From: a bacterium
GTDB lineage: Bacteria; Chloroflexota; Dormibacteria; UBA8260; Bog-877
Assembly (NCBI GenBank): GCA_021791455.1
Contig: JAJYWM010000006.1
Span: 1-64,000, forward strand
Direction: 5' to 3'
DNA length: 64,000 nt
The notes under the pieces are model-generated. The model saw only the letters and a program-made list of their open reading frames with translations. It was not told the DNA's origin and did no database searches. The first letter of the stretch is position 1; each line of letters opens with the position of its first letter. Positions 47,614 to 56,297 of the stretch are shown piece after piece. A program made the position numbers and the translations under genes.

Positions 47614-48315
47614 TCAGCTCCGACCCGTCCCACCCGCCGGGGACGCTCCTCCCTGCTGTGGCCTGATGACCACCCTGCGGCCCTCGTCAACCCCAGTGCT
47701 CTCGGAGGTGACGCCGGGTACCGACGCCAGGGCCATGTGGACGGCGCGACGCTCGTAGGGAGGCATCGGGTCCAGCATCACGGTCCGCCCGCTCCGCTGC
47801 ACATCAGCCGCCAGCCGCTGTGCCATCTGGGTCACGGTCCTCTCCCTACGCTCGCGGTAATGGGCGACGTCCACGATCACCCGGGATGTGCCGCCCGGGG
47901 CTCCATCCTTGCTCAGCATCAGGTTCACAACCGTCTGCAGAGCCCGCAGGGACTCTCCGCGCCACCCGATGAGAACCCCGAGGTCGGATCCCTCCACCTG
48001 CAGGGCAAAGGGGCTGCCCTCAGCGGGCGAGGACCCGTCCGGCTGCGACGGTCTTGTGATCTCCACCTCAGCGTCCATGTCCATCAGGCGCAGGAGGTCT
48101 TGGAGATGTCGCCGGGCGGCCAGCACCTCATCCGGGATCACATGTGCGCGGACACACGCCTCGGCCGCGGTGATTCGTTCTCCGGGGACGGCCAGCGCTC
48201 CCTGGCTGACAACCTCCACCAGAACACTCTCCCGGGGCACCCCCGCCTGGGCCAGGGCGCGCGCCACAGCTTGGTCCACGGTTTGTCCGCGCGCCTCGAT
48301 CACCGGTTCACTCAT
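47614..48315 (-). CDS. jag: Jag/SpoIIIJ-associated RNA-binding protein (KhpB)
   Basis: 233 residues. Jag-N domain at the start (VIEARGQTVDQAVARALAQA), a KH-like domain (GVLIGWRGESLRALQTVVNL, the GxxG variant GWRG), and an R3H domain (MPPYERRAVHMAL). KhpB proteins bind RNA and influence cell elongation and division. It follows yidC by 18 bp, the usual order. Confidence 0.95.
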   Translation of the reverse strand: MSEPVIEARGQTVDQAVARALAQAGVPRESVLVEVVSQGALAVPGERITAAEACVRAHVIPDEVLAARRHLQDLLRLMDMDAEVEITRPSQPDGSSPAEGSPFALQVEGSDLGVLIGWRGESLRALQTVVNLMLSKDGAPGGTSRVIVDVAHYRERRERTVTQMAQRLAADVQRSGRTVMLDPMPPYERRAVHMALASVPGVTSESTGVDEGRRVVIRPQQGGASPAGGTGRS

Positions 48316-48333
48316 TGATAATCACTCGAGAAT

Positions 48334-49605
48334 TCACTTCTGGCGAGGGCGCCGTCTGCCACTGGGGCGAGCATTGGGGTTCCTTGACAGCCCCGGCCTG
48401 TCGGCCGTCCCGTTCCCGGGCGGGGCGGGCAGGGATCCGTCCACCTTCCCGTTGGGCCCCTTCGAATCCACGCCACCTGGCCGTCCCGGGCGGCCGTTGG
48501 AGCCCTTGCTGGCGCTCTTATCGGTCGTGACGGGCTGGGATCCGTCCACCTTCCCATTGGTCCCCTTCGACGCCACCGCTCCTGGCCGCCCCGGGCGTCC
48601 GTTGGAGCCCTTGCTGGCGCTCTTATCGGGTCCCCCGGGCTGGGCCGGGCCCCGTCCCTGCACAAGGTTCCTGGAGCCACTGCTCTGGAGTTGCCTGCCA
48701 CCCACCATGCCTGAGGCGTAGTCATCGGGGAACTGGGCCCGAAACCGGCCCATCGGGGAGTTCGCGGGATACCATCCGGCCCCCGGAACCCAGGAGGGCA
48801 TCCGCAGCCCGCCCCAGCCCATCATGGTGTACACCTGGATCACCATGATGGCGCTCTGGGTGATCCAGTAGAGCCCGACACCCTGATAGAAGTTGAGAGC
48901 GAAGACGGCGATGAGGACCGGCATCAGGTAGGTCGTCTGTGACATGACCCGGTACATCTGCCGCTCTGACTCCGTCATGTCCGGCCGGGCGGGCTGCATC
49001 ATCATCTTCGACTGCATGAAGGTCAGGACCCCGGCCAGGATCGGGATGATCAGCAGAGCCGGGTGGCCGATGATCCCACCCTTGACCTTGAACGCGACGT
49101 CGCTCAGCTGCGGCACCCAGAGAAAGCCACCGTGGGCGTTGTGGGCCTGGGACAGCTTTTGAATCGCCCCATACAGGGCGTAGATGAAAGGCATCTGGAT
49201 CAGGAGCGGCATGCAGCCGGAGAGCTGCCCCAGAGGGTTTATGTTGTGGCGCTTGTAGAGCGCCATCGTCTCCTCGTTGAGCCGGGTGCGGTCCTTCTTG
49301 TACTTCTGCTGGATCTCCTTCAGCTCCGGGCCGATCAGCCGCTGCTGGGCCTGGATCCGCCACTGCGTCGAGATCTGCCACCGGAAGAGGGGAAAGAGGA
49401 TCCCGCGGATGATGACCGTGATGGCGATGATCGCCACCCCGAAGGCTCCGATCGCGGCCGTTGGCCCAAAAGCCTGAAAGACCGTATCCAAAAAGTGCAG
49501 GGCGATCCCGACCGGGGTCAGGAGGATGTAGAAGAAGATCGCCTCAAAGGGGTTGGACGGCGGCGGCGCCATCGGGTTTACGAAACCCAGCACCTCAATG
49601 CCCAT
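48334..49605 (-). CDS. yidC: Membrane protein insertase YidC
   Basis: 423 residues. The Gram-positive short type with five helices: the conserved Arg in FPLFRWQISTQWRIQAQQ, cytoplasmic hairpin KEIQQKYKKDRTRLNEETMALYK, and INPLGQLSGCMPLLIQMPF. It inserts membrane proteins with or without SecYEG. The C-terminal ~130 residues are a low-complexity basic Gly/Ser/Lys tail containing two 35-residue tandem copies, probably ribosome-contacting. Its start overlaps the yidD stop by 11 bp. Confidence 0.96.
   Translation of the reverse strand: MGIEVLGFVNPMAPPPSNPFEAIFFYILLTPVGIALHFLDTVFQAFGPTAAIGAFGVAIIAITVIIRGILFPLFRWQISTQWRIQAQQRLIGPELKEIQQKYKKDRTRLNEETMALYKRHNINPLGQLSGCMPLLIQMPFIYALYGAIQKLSQAHNAHGGFLWVPQLSDVAFKVKGGIIGHPALLIIPILAGVLTFMQSKMMMQPARPDMTESERQMYRVMSQTTYLMPVLIAVFALNFYQGVGLYWITQSAIMVIQVYTMMGWGGLRMPSWVPGAGWYPANSPMGRFRAQFPDDYASGMVGGRQLQSSGSRNLVQGRGPAQPGGPDKSASKGSNGRPGRPGAVASKGTNGKVDGSQPVTTDKSASKGSNGRPGRPGGVDSKGPNGKVDGSLPAPPGNGTADRPGLSRNPNARPSGRRRPRQK
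48433..48642. repeat. Two-copy 105-bp tandem repeat inside yidC
   Basis: Copies begin at 48433 and 48538 (period 105 bp, in frame). Each encodes DKSASKGSNGRPGRPG, then a variable core, then KGxNGKVDGS. Differences between copies are mostly point changes, so the duplication is recent. Confidence 0.85.
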
Positions 49606-49837
49606 GGGCCAGATCCTCGGGCAGTGGGACGGGGTCGTACCCGCCCTCGTGGAAGGGGTTGCAGCTCACGATCCGCCGGATCCCCATGATCCACCCTCGC
49701 CTGAACCCGTAGAGCTGAATGGCCTCGTACGTGTAATGGGAGCAACTGGGCTCGTAGCGGCAGCCTCCCACCAGGCCGAGTATGGGACTCAGAGCGACCT
49801 GGTAGAAGACGATGAACCAGAGCGACAGCTTCTTCAC
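49595..49837 (-). CDS. yidD: Membrane protein insertion efficiency factor YidD
   Basis: 80 residues. YQVALSPILG, CRYEPSCSHYTYEAI and RIVSCNPFHEGGYDPVP are the family signature. GTG 49837 overlaps the rnpA stop by 4 bp, which fixes the start. It assists YidC-dependent insertion. Confidence 0.96.
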   Translation of the reverse strand: MKKLSLWFIVFYQVALSPILGLVGGCRYEPSCSHYTYEAIQLYGFRRGWIMGIRRIVSCNPFHEGGYDPVPLPEDLAHGH

Positions 49838-50169
49838 CTGGCGCGCACCTGCAGGCGGTTCAGGTTGTTGGCCAGAGATGCCTCCAGATCCGAGAACCGG
49901 CTCTGGGCGCCCTGCGGAGTGGGGATGAGCACGATGTCCACCGCCTGCAGGCTGGGTACTTCGGCAGCCGCCGCCATGAGCAGGCGCCGCCTCACCAGAT
50001 TGCGCTGCACGGCACATCCCAGACGTTTGCTGGCGGATATGCCCACCCGGGGGTGGCCGACATCGTTGCCCCTGACCTGCACTCGCAGCAGCCGGTCTCC
50101 CGCGGTTCTCCGCTCCGCCCGCACCCGCTCAAAGTCAGCGGAATTACGGAGCCGGAAGCTGCTGTTCAC
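49834..50169 (-). CDS. rnpA: Ribonuclease P protein component
   Basis: 111 residues. It supports RNase P RNA in 5' tRNA processing. The RNR motif is present ([13 protein letters not shown]) after [17 protein letters not shown] 50169 overlaps the rpmH stop (GTGA). The RNase P RNA gene itself was not found in this window. Confidence 0.95.
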   Translation of the reverse strand: MNSSFRLRNSADFERVRAERRTAGDRLLRVQVRGNDVGHPRVGISASKRLGCAVQRNLVRRRLLMAAAAEVPSLQAVDIVLIPTPQGAQSRFSDLEASLANNLNRLQVRAR

Positions 50170-50312
50170 CGCACCGGCGCGGGCGTCAGACGCCAGCGAC
50201 CCTTGAGCCGTCTGCGCTTGAGCACGCGGACACCTCCTGGGGTCGACATCCGGGCGCGAAACCCGTGCACCTTCCTCCGGTAGCGCTTCTTGGGCTGATA
50301 GGTTCTCTTGAT
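50166..50312 (-). CDS. rpmH: Ribosomal protein L34, apparent ATC start
   Basis: 48 residues, too short for default gene calling. The sequence is unmistakable: [20 protein letters not shown], then [20 protein letters not shown]. The codon before KRTYQ is ATC, preceded by GTC. The nearest upstream in-frame stop is TGA at 50328-50330, and no ATG, GTG or TTG lies between. AGGAG (50320-50324) sits 7 bases before the ATC, the ideal distance. So either ATC (rarely GTC) starts translation or the sequence has an error. First gene of the rnpA-yidD-yidC-jag run. Confidence 0.9.
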   Translation of the reverse strand: MKRTYQPKKRYRRKVHGFRARMSTPGGVRVLKRRRLKGRWRLTPAPVR

Positions 50313-50716
50313 GACCTGTCTCCTCTGTCAGCTGACCCGTCCGCCAAGGGTCGGCGCAGGGTGCATTCATGCTGTGGACTGACCAGTTGAGGATACCAGA
50401 GAAACGCGGCGGACCAGATCTCACCCAGGCCTGCGCCGTGGGCTTGTCCCAATGCGCCTCTTCACCACCCCTGGCCGGCGGCAGCGGGCCCCCACTGGGA
50501 GTCGGCGCCATTGGCCATGCCCCAGGGTGGAACGGATTGCGCCTCGGCCCCAGCGGTGCTACCATCCCGGAGCGACCGCGGGGGTGGACCAGGCCCGGTC
50601 CAAGCTTCTAAATTCCACAGGGTGCATCTTCCCCTTCAGGTGAGTTTTCCACTCCTGTGCAGAAGGTGTGAATTGCGCTCTGCTTCCCCTGCCCCCATTC
50701 GACCTTCGGAGTTCAT
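50313..50716. other. rpmH-dnaA intergenic region, candidate oriC part
   Basis: 404 bp between divergent rpmH and dnaA, the classic oriC location. DnaA-box-like sites differ from TTGTCCACA/TTATCCACA by two or more bases: around 50373 (minus), 50444-50452 (plus), 50611 and 50646. A TATCCT box on the minus strand near 50393 may promote rpmH. No protein gene is evident. No strong AT-rich unwinding element stands out. Confidence 0.5.
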
Positions 50717-52084
50717 TTGAGCATCTCTCCAGATCAGCTCTGGACCGCTGCCCAGGAGGAACTGCGCTTTCAGGTCAGCCGGCCTGGTTATGAGGCCTGG
50801 CTCAAGAATGCGCGGCTGCTTACCCTCGAGGACGATGGGGCGAGGGCTGTCATAGGAGTGCCGACCCCCCTAGCCCGCGACTGGGTCAGCGACCGGTACG
50901 CCGCGGTCATCAGGGAGACCCTCTCCGCCATCCTCAATCGCGACGTGGATGTTGAGTTCGCGGTTCAGGGACAGGCCGTGGACTCATCCCCTCCCATGCA
51001 GTTGAGGGGGGAGGTCAGCGAGCGCCGGGCCGACCCTCCGGAGGCCGTGACCGAGACCGTCCCCGGACTTAACCCGCGCTACACCTTCTCCGCCTTCGTG
51101 GTGGGGAACACCTCTCGATTCGCGGAGGCCGCCTGCCGCGCGGTGGCGGACTCTCCCAGTCGCGCCTACAACCCCTTGTTTCTCTACGGCGGGGTCGGTC
51201 TCGGCAAGACCCACCTCATGCACGCCGTGGGGCACGCCGTCTGGCAGCGCCACCGCCAGCGTGTCGCCTACGTCACCTCTGAGAGCTTCATGAACCAGAT
51301 GATCACCTCCATCCAGGAGAACCGGATGGCCGAGTTCCGCACCCGCTATCGCACGGTGGATGTCCTCCTCGTCGATGACATCCAGTTCCTGGCGGGAAAG
51401 GACCGCACCCAGGAGGAGTTCTTCCACACCTTCAACGCCCTCCAGGAGGTGAACCGGCAGATCGTGATAACCAGCGACCGCCCGCCCCGCGAGATCCCCA
51501 CGCTGGAGGACCGCCTCAGGACCAGGTTCGAGGGAGGCCTGATGGCGGATATCCAGCCTCCTGACTTCGAGACCAGGCTGGCCATCCTTCGCAGCAAGCT
51601 GAGCCCAGCCCAGGGATGGGTCGGCGACGACGTGCTCTCATTCATCGCCCACAACATCAAGAAGAACATCCGCGAGCTGGAGGGGGCCCTGACCCGGGTT
51701 CTGGCCCATGCCTCAATCAACGGCGGCGGGAGCCCGACCATCGAGGAGGTGTCGGAGATCCTGAGGGACATAATCCCGACTGCGGACACAAGGCCCGTGT
51801 CGGTCGACGCGGTGCAGACCCTGGTCGCCGACTATTACGGGATCTCGATCAAGGAGATGACCAGCAAGCGCCGCGACAAGCACATCGTCTTTCCCCGCCA
51901 GGTGGCGATGTATCTGATCCGGGAGGAGATTGCCATGAGCCTGCCGGCGATCGGGCTGGCGTTTGGCGGCCGCGACCACACAACCGTGCTGCACTCCTAC
52001 GAGAAGATCTCCAATGACATCAAGGAGGACCCAAAGGTAGCCGACGACATCTCGCGGCTGAGGGAGAAGCTGAGGTCCGGGTGA
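50717..52084 (+). CDS. dnaA: Chromosomal replication initiator DnaA
   Basis: 455 residues. Domain I SPDQLWTAAQEELR, linker, then AAA+ domain III with Walker A GGVGLGKTHLMHAVG (~residues 156-170) and Walker B VDVLLVDDIQFLAGK. Domain IV carries the DnaA signature (GRDHTTVLHSYEKI). It opens oriC and loads the helicase. TTG 50717 follows CGGAG at suitable distance. Confidence 0.98.
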   Translation: MSISPDQLWTAAQEELRFQVSRPGYEAWLKNARLLTLEDDGARAVIGVPTPLARDWVSDRYAAVIRETLSAILNRDVDVEFAVQGQAVDSSPPMQLRGEVSERRADPPEAVTETVPGLNPRYTFSAFVVGNTSRFAEAACRAVADSPSRAYNPLFLYGGVGLGKTHLMHAVGHAVWQRHRQRVAYVTSESFMNQMITSIQENRMAEFRTRYRTVDVLLVDDIQFLAGKDRTQEEFFHTFNALQEVNRQIVITSDRPPREIPTLEDRLRTRFEGGLMADIQPPDFETRLAILRSKLSPAQGWVGDDVLSFIAHNIKKNIRELEGALTRVLAHASINGGGSPTIEEVSEILRDIIPTADTRPVSVDAVQTLVADYYGISIKEMTSKRRDKHIVFPRQVAMYLIREEIAMSLPAIGLAFGGRDHTTVLHSYEKISNDIKEDPKVADDISRLREKLRSG

Positions 52085-52351
52085 AGTCTCCAACAGCTTT
52101 TCCAGATACCCTGGGGAGACAGGCGCCATTCCTGTTGGTTTCTCCCAGGGGTCCCGGGTCAGGGGACAAGCAGGAGGTGACGGCGGAGACGGTCCACAGG
52201 ATTTCCACCGCCTGTTGGAGATCGGATTTGGCAGATTTCCCCACCCTCAACTCCCCTACTATGACTGCGACTCCAAAAATCCCGTCTTCGTGTCCTGGCT
52301 CCCTGTTGACAAGGCCCGAAGTTTCCAATCGATGAGAAGGAGGCAACACCC
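52085..52351. other. dnaA-dnaN intergenic region with large inverted repeat, candidate oriC part
   Basis: 267 bp. An inverted repeat at 52108-52152 pairs ACCCTGGGGAGACAGG with CCTG...TCTCCCAGGGGT (about 15 bp with two bulges). DnaA-like sites: TTGTCAACA on the minus strand at 52304-52312 (one mismatch to TTGTCCACA), TTGTCCCCT on the minus strand at 52161-52169, and CGGTCCACA near 52190. A locally AT-richer patch lies at 52255-52280. AAGGAGG precedes dnaN. Confidence 0.5.
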
Positions 52352-53485
52352 TTGAAGTGCACGGTCTCACCCCAGCAGCTGGGGGCAGGTTTGGCGTCGG
52401 TCACGCGGGCTGTTTCCAGCCGCAACACGCTTCCCATCCTCAGCAACGTCCTGATCGAGGCCAAGGAAGGTGCTCTCGAGCTGACCGCCACCAATCTGGA
52501 CCTGACCATCCATCACACCCTGCCCGCGGAGGTGGTGGCATCCGGACAGGTGACGGTCCCTGCCCGGATCCTCTCGGACTTCGTCACCGCGCTGCCAGAG
52601 CAGCCGCTCAACTGGGAGCTCGACCCGGTGCATCAGACGGTGCGCCTGCAGAGTGGTCGATTCGACGCCCATATCCGCGGGATCGACGCCTCCGAGTTCC
52701 CACCCCTGCCCGAGGTGGCCGACGGGGAGGCGTTCGAGCTGGATCCCCAGGCTCTGCTGGGAGCCATCGAGCAGACGGTGGTGGCGGCGAGCGGCGACGA
52801 GGGGAGGCCGATATACACAGGGGTCCTCTTCGAGGCCGATGGGAGTGAGGTGACCATGGTCGCCACCGACGGGCACCGGCTCGCGATCAGGCGCCTGGAG
52901 ATATCGCAGTCTGATGCCGGCGCGCCGGCCAAGTTCGGGGTGATCATCCCGGCCCGGGCGCTGGCCGAGCTGGCACGGCTGCTCAAGCCGGTCGTGACCA
53001 CCCCCGCATCGGTGGGGATGTCGGTTTCCGGGTCTCGCTCCCAGGTTAGATTCCAGATTCCTGGGTACGAGCTGACGACAAGGCTCATAGACGGCTCCTA
53101 CCCAAGCTATGAGAAGGTGATACCAGAGGGGTCTCAGTCCCTGGTCAGGGCCTCCACCGAAGAGCTGAGGAGAACCACCAAGGTTGTCTCGCTCTTCGCC
53201 AGGGACGCGGCCAACGTCCTCAAGCTGCGCTGTGAGCCGGGCCAGATGGTGCTTTCCGCCAACACCAACGAGGTGGGGGACAACGTGGCCGCCATCGACG
53301 CCACCCTGGAGGGTGACAGCGTGGGGATAGCCTTCAACGCCCGCTACGTGGCGGACGTGCTCGGCCTGATCGACTCTCAGGAGGTCGAGTTCGTCCTCAA
53401 CGGGGCTCTGGCGCCCGGCCTGGTGAGGGTCCCTGGGGACGACACCTACCGCTACATCATCATGCCTGTCCGCGTCGCCCTATAG
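52352..53485 (+). CDS. dnaN: DNA polymerase III beta subunit (sliding clamp)
   Basis: 377 residues. Three beta-clamp domains, each starting with the usual alternating pattern; RNTLPILSNVLIEA, ATDGHRLAIR and the C-terminal YIIMPVRV are canonical. It tethers polymerase to DNA. TTG start after GAAGGAGG. recF follows after 21 bp. Confidence 0.97.
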   Translation: MKCTVSPQQLGAGLASVTRAVSSRNTLPILSNVLIEAKEGALELTATNLDLTIHHTLPAEVVASGQVTVPARILSDFVTALPEQPLNWELDPVHQTVRLQSGRFDAHIRGIDASEFPPLPEVADGEAFELDPQALLGAIEQTVVAASGDEGRPIYTGVLFEADGSEVTMVATDGHRLAIRRLEISQSDAGAPAKFGVIIPARALAELARLLKPVVTTPASVGMSVSGSRSQVRFQIPGYELTTRLIDGSYPSYEKVIPEGSQSLVRASTEELRRTTKVVSLFARDAANVLKLRCEPGQMVLSANTNEVGDNVAAIDATLEGDSVGIAFNARYVADVLGLIDSQEVEFVLNGALAPGLVRVPGDDTYRYIIMPVRVAL

Positions 53486-53506
53486 CCCCTTCCAGGCGGC
53501 CCGAAT

Positions 53507-54658
53507 TTGCATGTAACCCAGCTCCGGTTGCTCAACTTCCGCATCTACCAGCAGGCGGCGCTGGACCTCCTCCCGGGAGTCAACCTGATAGTCGGGGAGA
53601 ACGGGTCCGGGAAGACCAGCCTGCTGGAGGCTGTGGCCACGGTCGCTCTGACCAGGTCACCGAGGACGGGGACCGTCGCGGAGTGTGCCTCCTTCCAGGC
53701 AGTGGACATGGGGATATCCCTGTCGACCAGGTCCGCGGATTCGGCATCGGTTCTGGAGTTCCGCGCCCAGCGCCAGCCGGATTCAGGGCGCTGGCTCAGG
53801 ACCATCAAGGAGAACGGGAGCCAGGTGGTCCCCCGCCACATTCTCGGCCGCCTGGGAGTTGTCATCTTTTGGCCGGAGGACCTGGCCATGGTCAAGGGGG
53901 GGCCGGAGCCGCGGCGCAGAATGCTGGACGTGGCACTGAGTCAGCTCTACCCCGCCTACGCCGAGGCGGCCGTGAAGTGCCGGCGCGCTGTCGAGCAGCG
54001 CAACACCGTGCTGCGCAGGGTCAGGGACGGTCTGGACTCCTGGGACGCCCTGGAACCCTGGGACCGGGCCCTGGCCATGCACGGCGGAGCGGTCATGTCC
54101 CTCCGCCGCCAATACCTGCAGGACGCCCTGCCGGCGGTCAGGGAGGCGGTAGCTGGAATCGGCGAGACCGGGGAAGTCGAGATCATCTACCGTCCGGGCG
54201 TGAGGGACCTGACTGGCGACGACCTGAAGCACGGGATCGTGGATTCAATCTCCAGGGTTCGCCCGGAAGAGATCGCCCGGGGTCAGTCTATTGTGGGACC
54301 GCAGCGGGACGACTTCGACATCTCGCTGGGGGGACAGCCCGCACGACAGTTCGCGTCTCAGGGCCAGCAGAGGACACTGGTTCTGGCGCTGAAGGTGGCC
54401 GAGGTCAGAAGCCATCTCCGAATCCTGGGAAGGAGCCCACTGGTGATGCTCGACGACGTCCTGTCCGAGCTGGACCTTAGGCACCGCGAGGGGCTCGTGG
54501 CACAGCTGGCGAGGGATCTCAAGGTGGAGCAGACCCTTATCACCACCACCGAGCCGGGGGGGGTGTCGGAGCAGCTAGGGCTGGCCAAGACCCTGGTCGT
54601 GAATAGCGGGAAGATCAGCGAAGTCTCCCCTGAAGGAGGGTTTGCGTGGAGGGGATAG
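53507..54658 (+). CDS. recF: DNA replication and repair protein RecF
   Basis: 383 residues. SMC-like ATPase: Walker A GENGSGKTSLLEAV, signature ASQGQQRTLVLALK, Walker B VMLDDVLSELD. It loads RecA with RecOR at gaps. TTG start with a weak AGGCGG upstream. Overlaps dciA by 13 bp. Confidence 0.97.
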   Translation: MHVTQLRLLNFRIYQQAALDLLPGVNLIVGENGSGKTSLLEAVATVALTRSPRTGTVAECASFQAVDMGISLSTRSADSASVLEFRAQRQPDSGRWLRTIKENGSQVVPRHILGRLGVVIFWPEDLAMVKGGPEPRRRMLDVALSQLYPAYAEAAVKCRRAVEQRNTVLRRVRDGLDSWDALEPWDRALAMHGGAVMSLRRQYLQDALPAVREAVAGIGETGEVEIIYRPGVRDLTGDDLKHGIVDSISRVRPEEIARGQSIVGPQRDDFDISLGGQPARQFASQGQQRTLVLALKVAEVRSHLRILGRSPLVMLDDVLSELDLRHREGLVAQLARDLKVEQTLITTTEPGGVSEQLGLAKTLVVNSGKISEVSPEGGFAWRG

Positions 54659-54930
54659 AGCAGATCCTGCCCCGGGTGGTCCGCAAGATGGGGGGAAGCC
54701 AGAAGGTGCGCCAGGTGCGGGTAGAGGCGGCTTTCAAGCAGGTCTGCGGAGAATACCTTCGCGAGCACGCCAGGGTTTCTGCCATCCAGGGCGCAACCCT
54801 GGTGATCGCCTGCGCTCATCCCGCCATCTCGCACCAGCTGCAGATGGAGTCGGTCAGGGTTCTGGAGGCGGTCAACCGAGACCTAGAGGGAAGGCCCCTC
54901 AAGAGGATCCGTTTCGTCACCGAAACCTGA
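54646..54930 (+). CDS. dciA: DUF721 / DciA-like protein
   Basis: 94 residues. ILPRVVRKMGG and WxxVxG-like FKQVCGEYLREHARV followed by GATLVIACAHPAISHQL match the DUF721 domain. DciA is the ancestral loader of the replicative helicase in bacteria lacking DnaC/DnaI. Its place after recF is standard. GTG start overlapping recF. Its 3' end overlaps the convergent glycosyltransferase by 48 bp. Confidence 0.85.
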   Translation: MEGIEQILPRVVRKMGGSQKVRQVRVEAAFKQVCGEYLREHARVSAIQGATLVIACAHPAISHQLQMESVRVLEAVNRDLEGRPLKRIRFVTET

Positions 54931-56076
54931 TCCCGGAAGTCTAGAGAGTATCTCCCGCGCCGCCAGGAACGCGGCGTCGGGCCGGGCCCAGCCGCGAGCG
55001 GCTTGTTGCATTCGCGCCAGCAGAGACCCGTCCGAGGCGCACAGCCTGGCCAGAACCTCCAGCAACTCCACCGTGCCATCGGCTCCCAGTGCCACTCCCG
55101 ACTCGACCAGAAGGGATCGGTTGCGGCTCTCCTGTCCCGGCAGGGCGTGGGTGACCACCATAGCCAGGCCACAGGCGGCCGCTTCGGCCAGGGCACTGGG
55201 TCCTGCCTTGCCGACATACACGTCGGCGGCGAGCAGCCATGGCGACGGGTCCTGCAGATATGGGAGTGCCACCACGGACGAGAGGCCAGGATGCCCTACC
55301 ACCCAGCGGCGCAGGCGAGTGTTGCGGCCGCACATGACGGCGAGCTGGACCGGCAGGCCGCTGTTGGCGAGTGCGGACACCAGCTGCTGGAGATCTCCAG
55401 CCCCCTCTCCGCCACCGCCCAGCAGGACCAGGGGCCGCCCCGGGTCGAGGCCAAGCTTCCTCCGCTCACCTGCCCTGTCCCGACGCGAGGAGCTGGCGGC
55501 GGTGAGCTTCGGGTCCACGGGCAGGCCGACCTCCACCAGCTGGTGCTCCGGAACCCCCTGCTCCAGGCACCAGCGATAGGCGACGGAGGAAGGGACCAGG
55601 AACCGGGCGTCGCGCGGCGACAGCCATCCCGGGTGGACAACCGTCATGTCGGTGATGAGGGTCAGGAACTCCGGCCTTGGATCCATTCTCAGGGCCACCC
55701 GAGATGCCGAAGGGCCGAGCAGAGGATGGCAGTTGACGATTACTCTCGGTCTTCTGCTCCTGGAGGCCCGGTCCATGGCCCCGGACAACCCGCTGACCAG
55801 ATATGCCTCCAGGGTGGTGCGCGCCCATGGTCTGGCGAAGGTGTCGAACAGAAACCCCCAGACTCCAGGCGAGGTCCGCACCAGGGGACCGTATCCCCGC
55901 AGGAGCAGGCGGGCATGCGGGAGCGCCCCGTAGGCGAGCGGATCGTCAATCGCTACGCTGAGGCCCGCAGGACCCGAGGAAAGCAGGGAGTCCCGCACCG
56001 CCTCCGCCACCCGGCGGTGGCCACCGCCAGTGCTGGTGACCCAGAACTGGACAATGGCCGGGGCGGGCTCCGTCAA
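54883..56076 (-). CDS. MGDG-synthase-like glycosyltransferase (GT28)
   Basis: 397 residues. WVTSTGGGHRRVAEAVRDSL at the start is the hallmark of MGDG synthase/UgtP-type enzymes. ITDMTVVHPGWLSPRDARF and VGLPVDPKL follow, and the donor site LLLGGGGEGAGDLQ and DVYVGKAGPSALAEAAACGL fit GT28. It probably glycosylates diacylglycerol or a similar lipid. TTG start after AGGAGG. Confidence 0.88.
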   Translation of the reverse strand: MTEPAPAIVQFWVTSTGGGHRRVAEAVRDSLLSSGPAGLSVAIDDPLAYGALPHARLLLRGYGPLVRTSPGVWGFLFDTFARPWARTTLEAYLVSGLSGAMDRASRSRRPRVIVNCHPLLGPSASRVALRMDPRPEFLTLITDMTVVHPGWLSPRDARFLVPSSVAYRWCLEQGVPEHQLVEVGLPVDPKLTAASSSRRDRAGERRKLGLDPGRPLVLLGGGGEGAGDLQQLVSALANSGLPVQLAVMCGRNTRLRRWVVGHPGLSSVVALPYLQDPSPWLLAADVYVGKAGPSALAEAAACGLAMVVTHALPGQESRNRSLLVESGVALGADGTVELLEVLARLCASDGSLLARMQQAARGWARPDAAFLAAREILSRLPGSGFGDETDPLEGPSL

Positions 56077-56297
56077 CTGGTTGGTGCCTCCTGAGAAGAC
56101 TCGTTGGGGAAGAGACCTTTACGAGCGGATGGTAAAGTGAAGCCATCGGTCGCGGTCGGGAAGGATCCGCGTCCCAGTGCCAGGCAGTAGGGTGGATCAC
56201 TATCGGCCCCTCATGTACGGCGCCCTCCGGGGCGCCACCGCAAGCGGACGAGAGTCAGCGTGGCCTCGCCGCCGCCGCCATCCAGTTTCCCGAGGAG

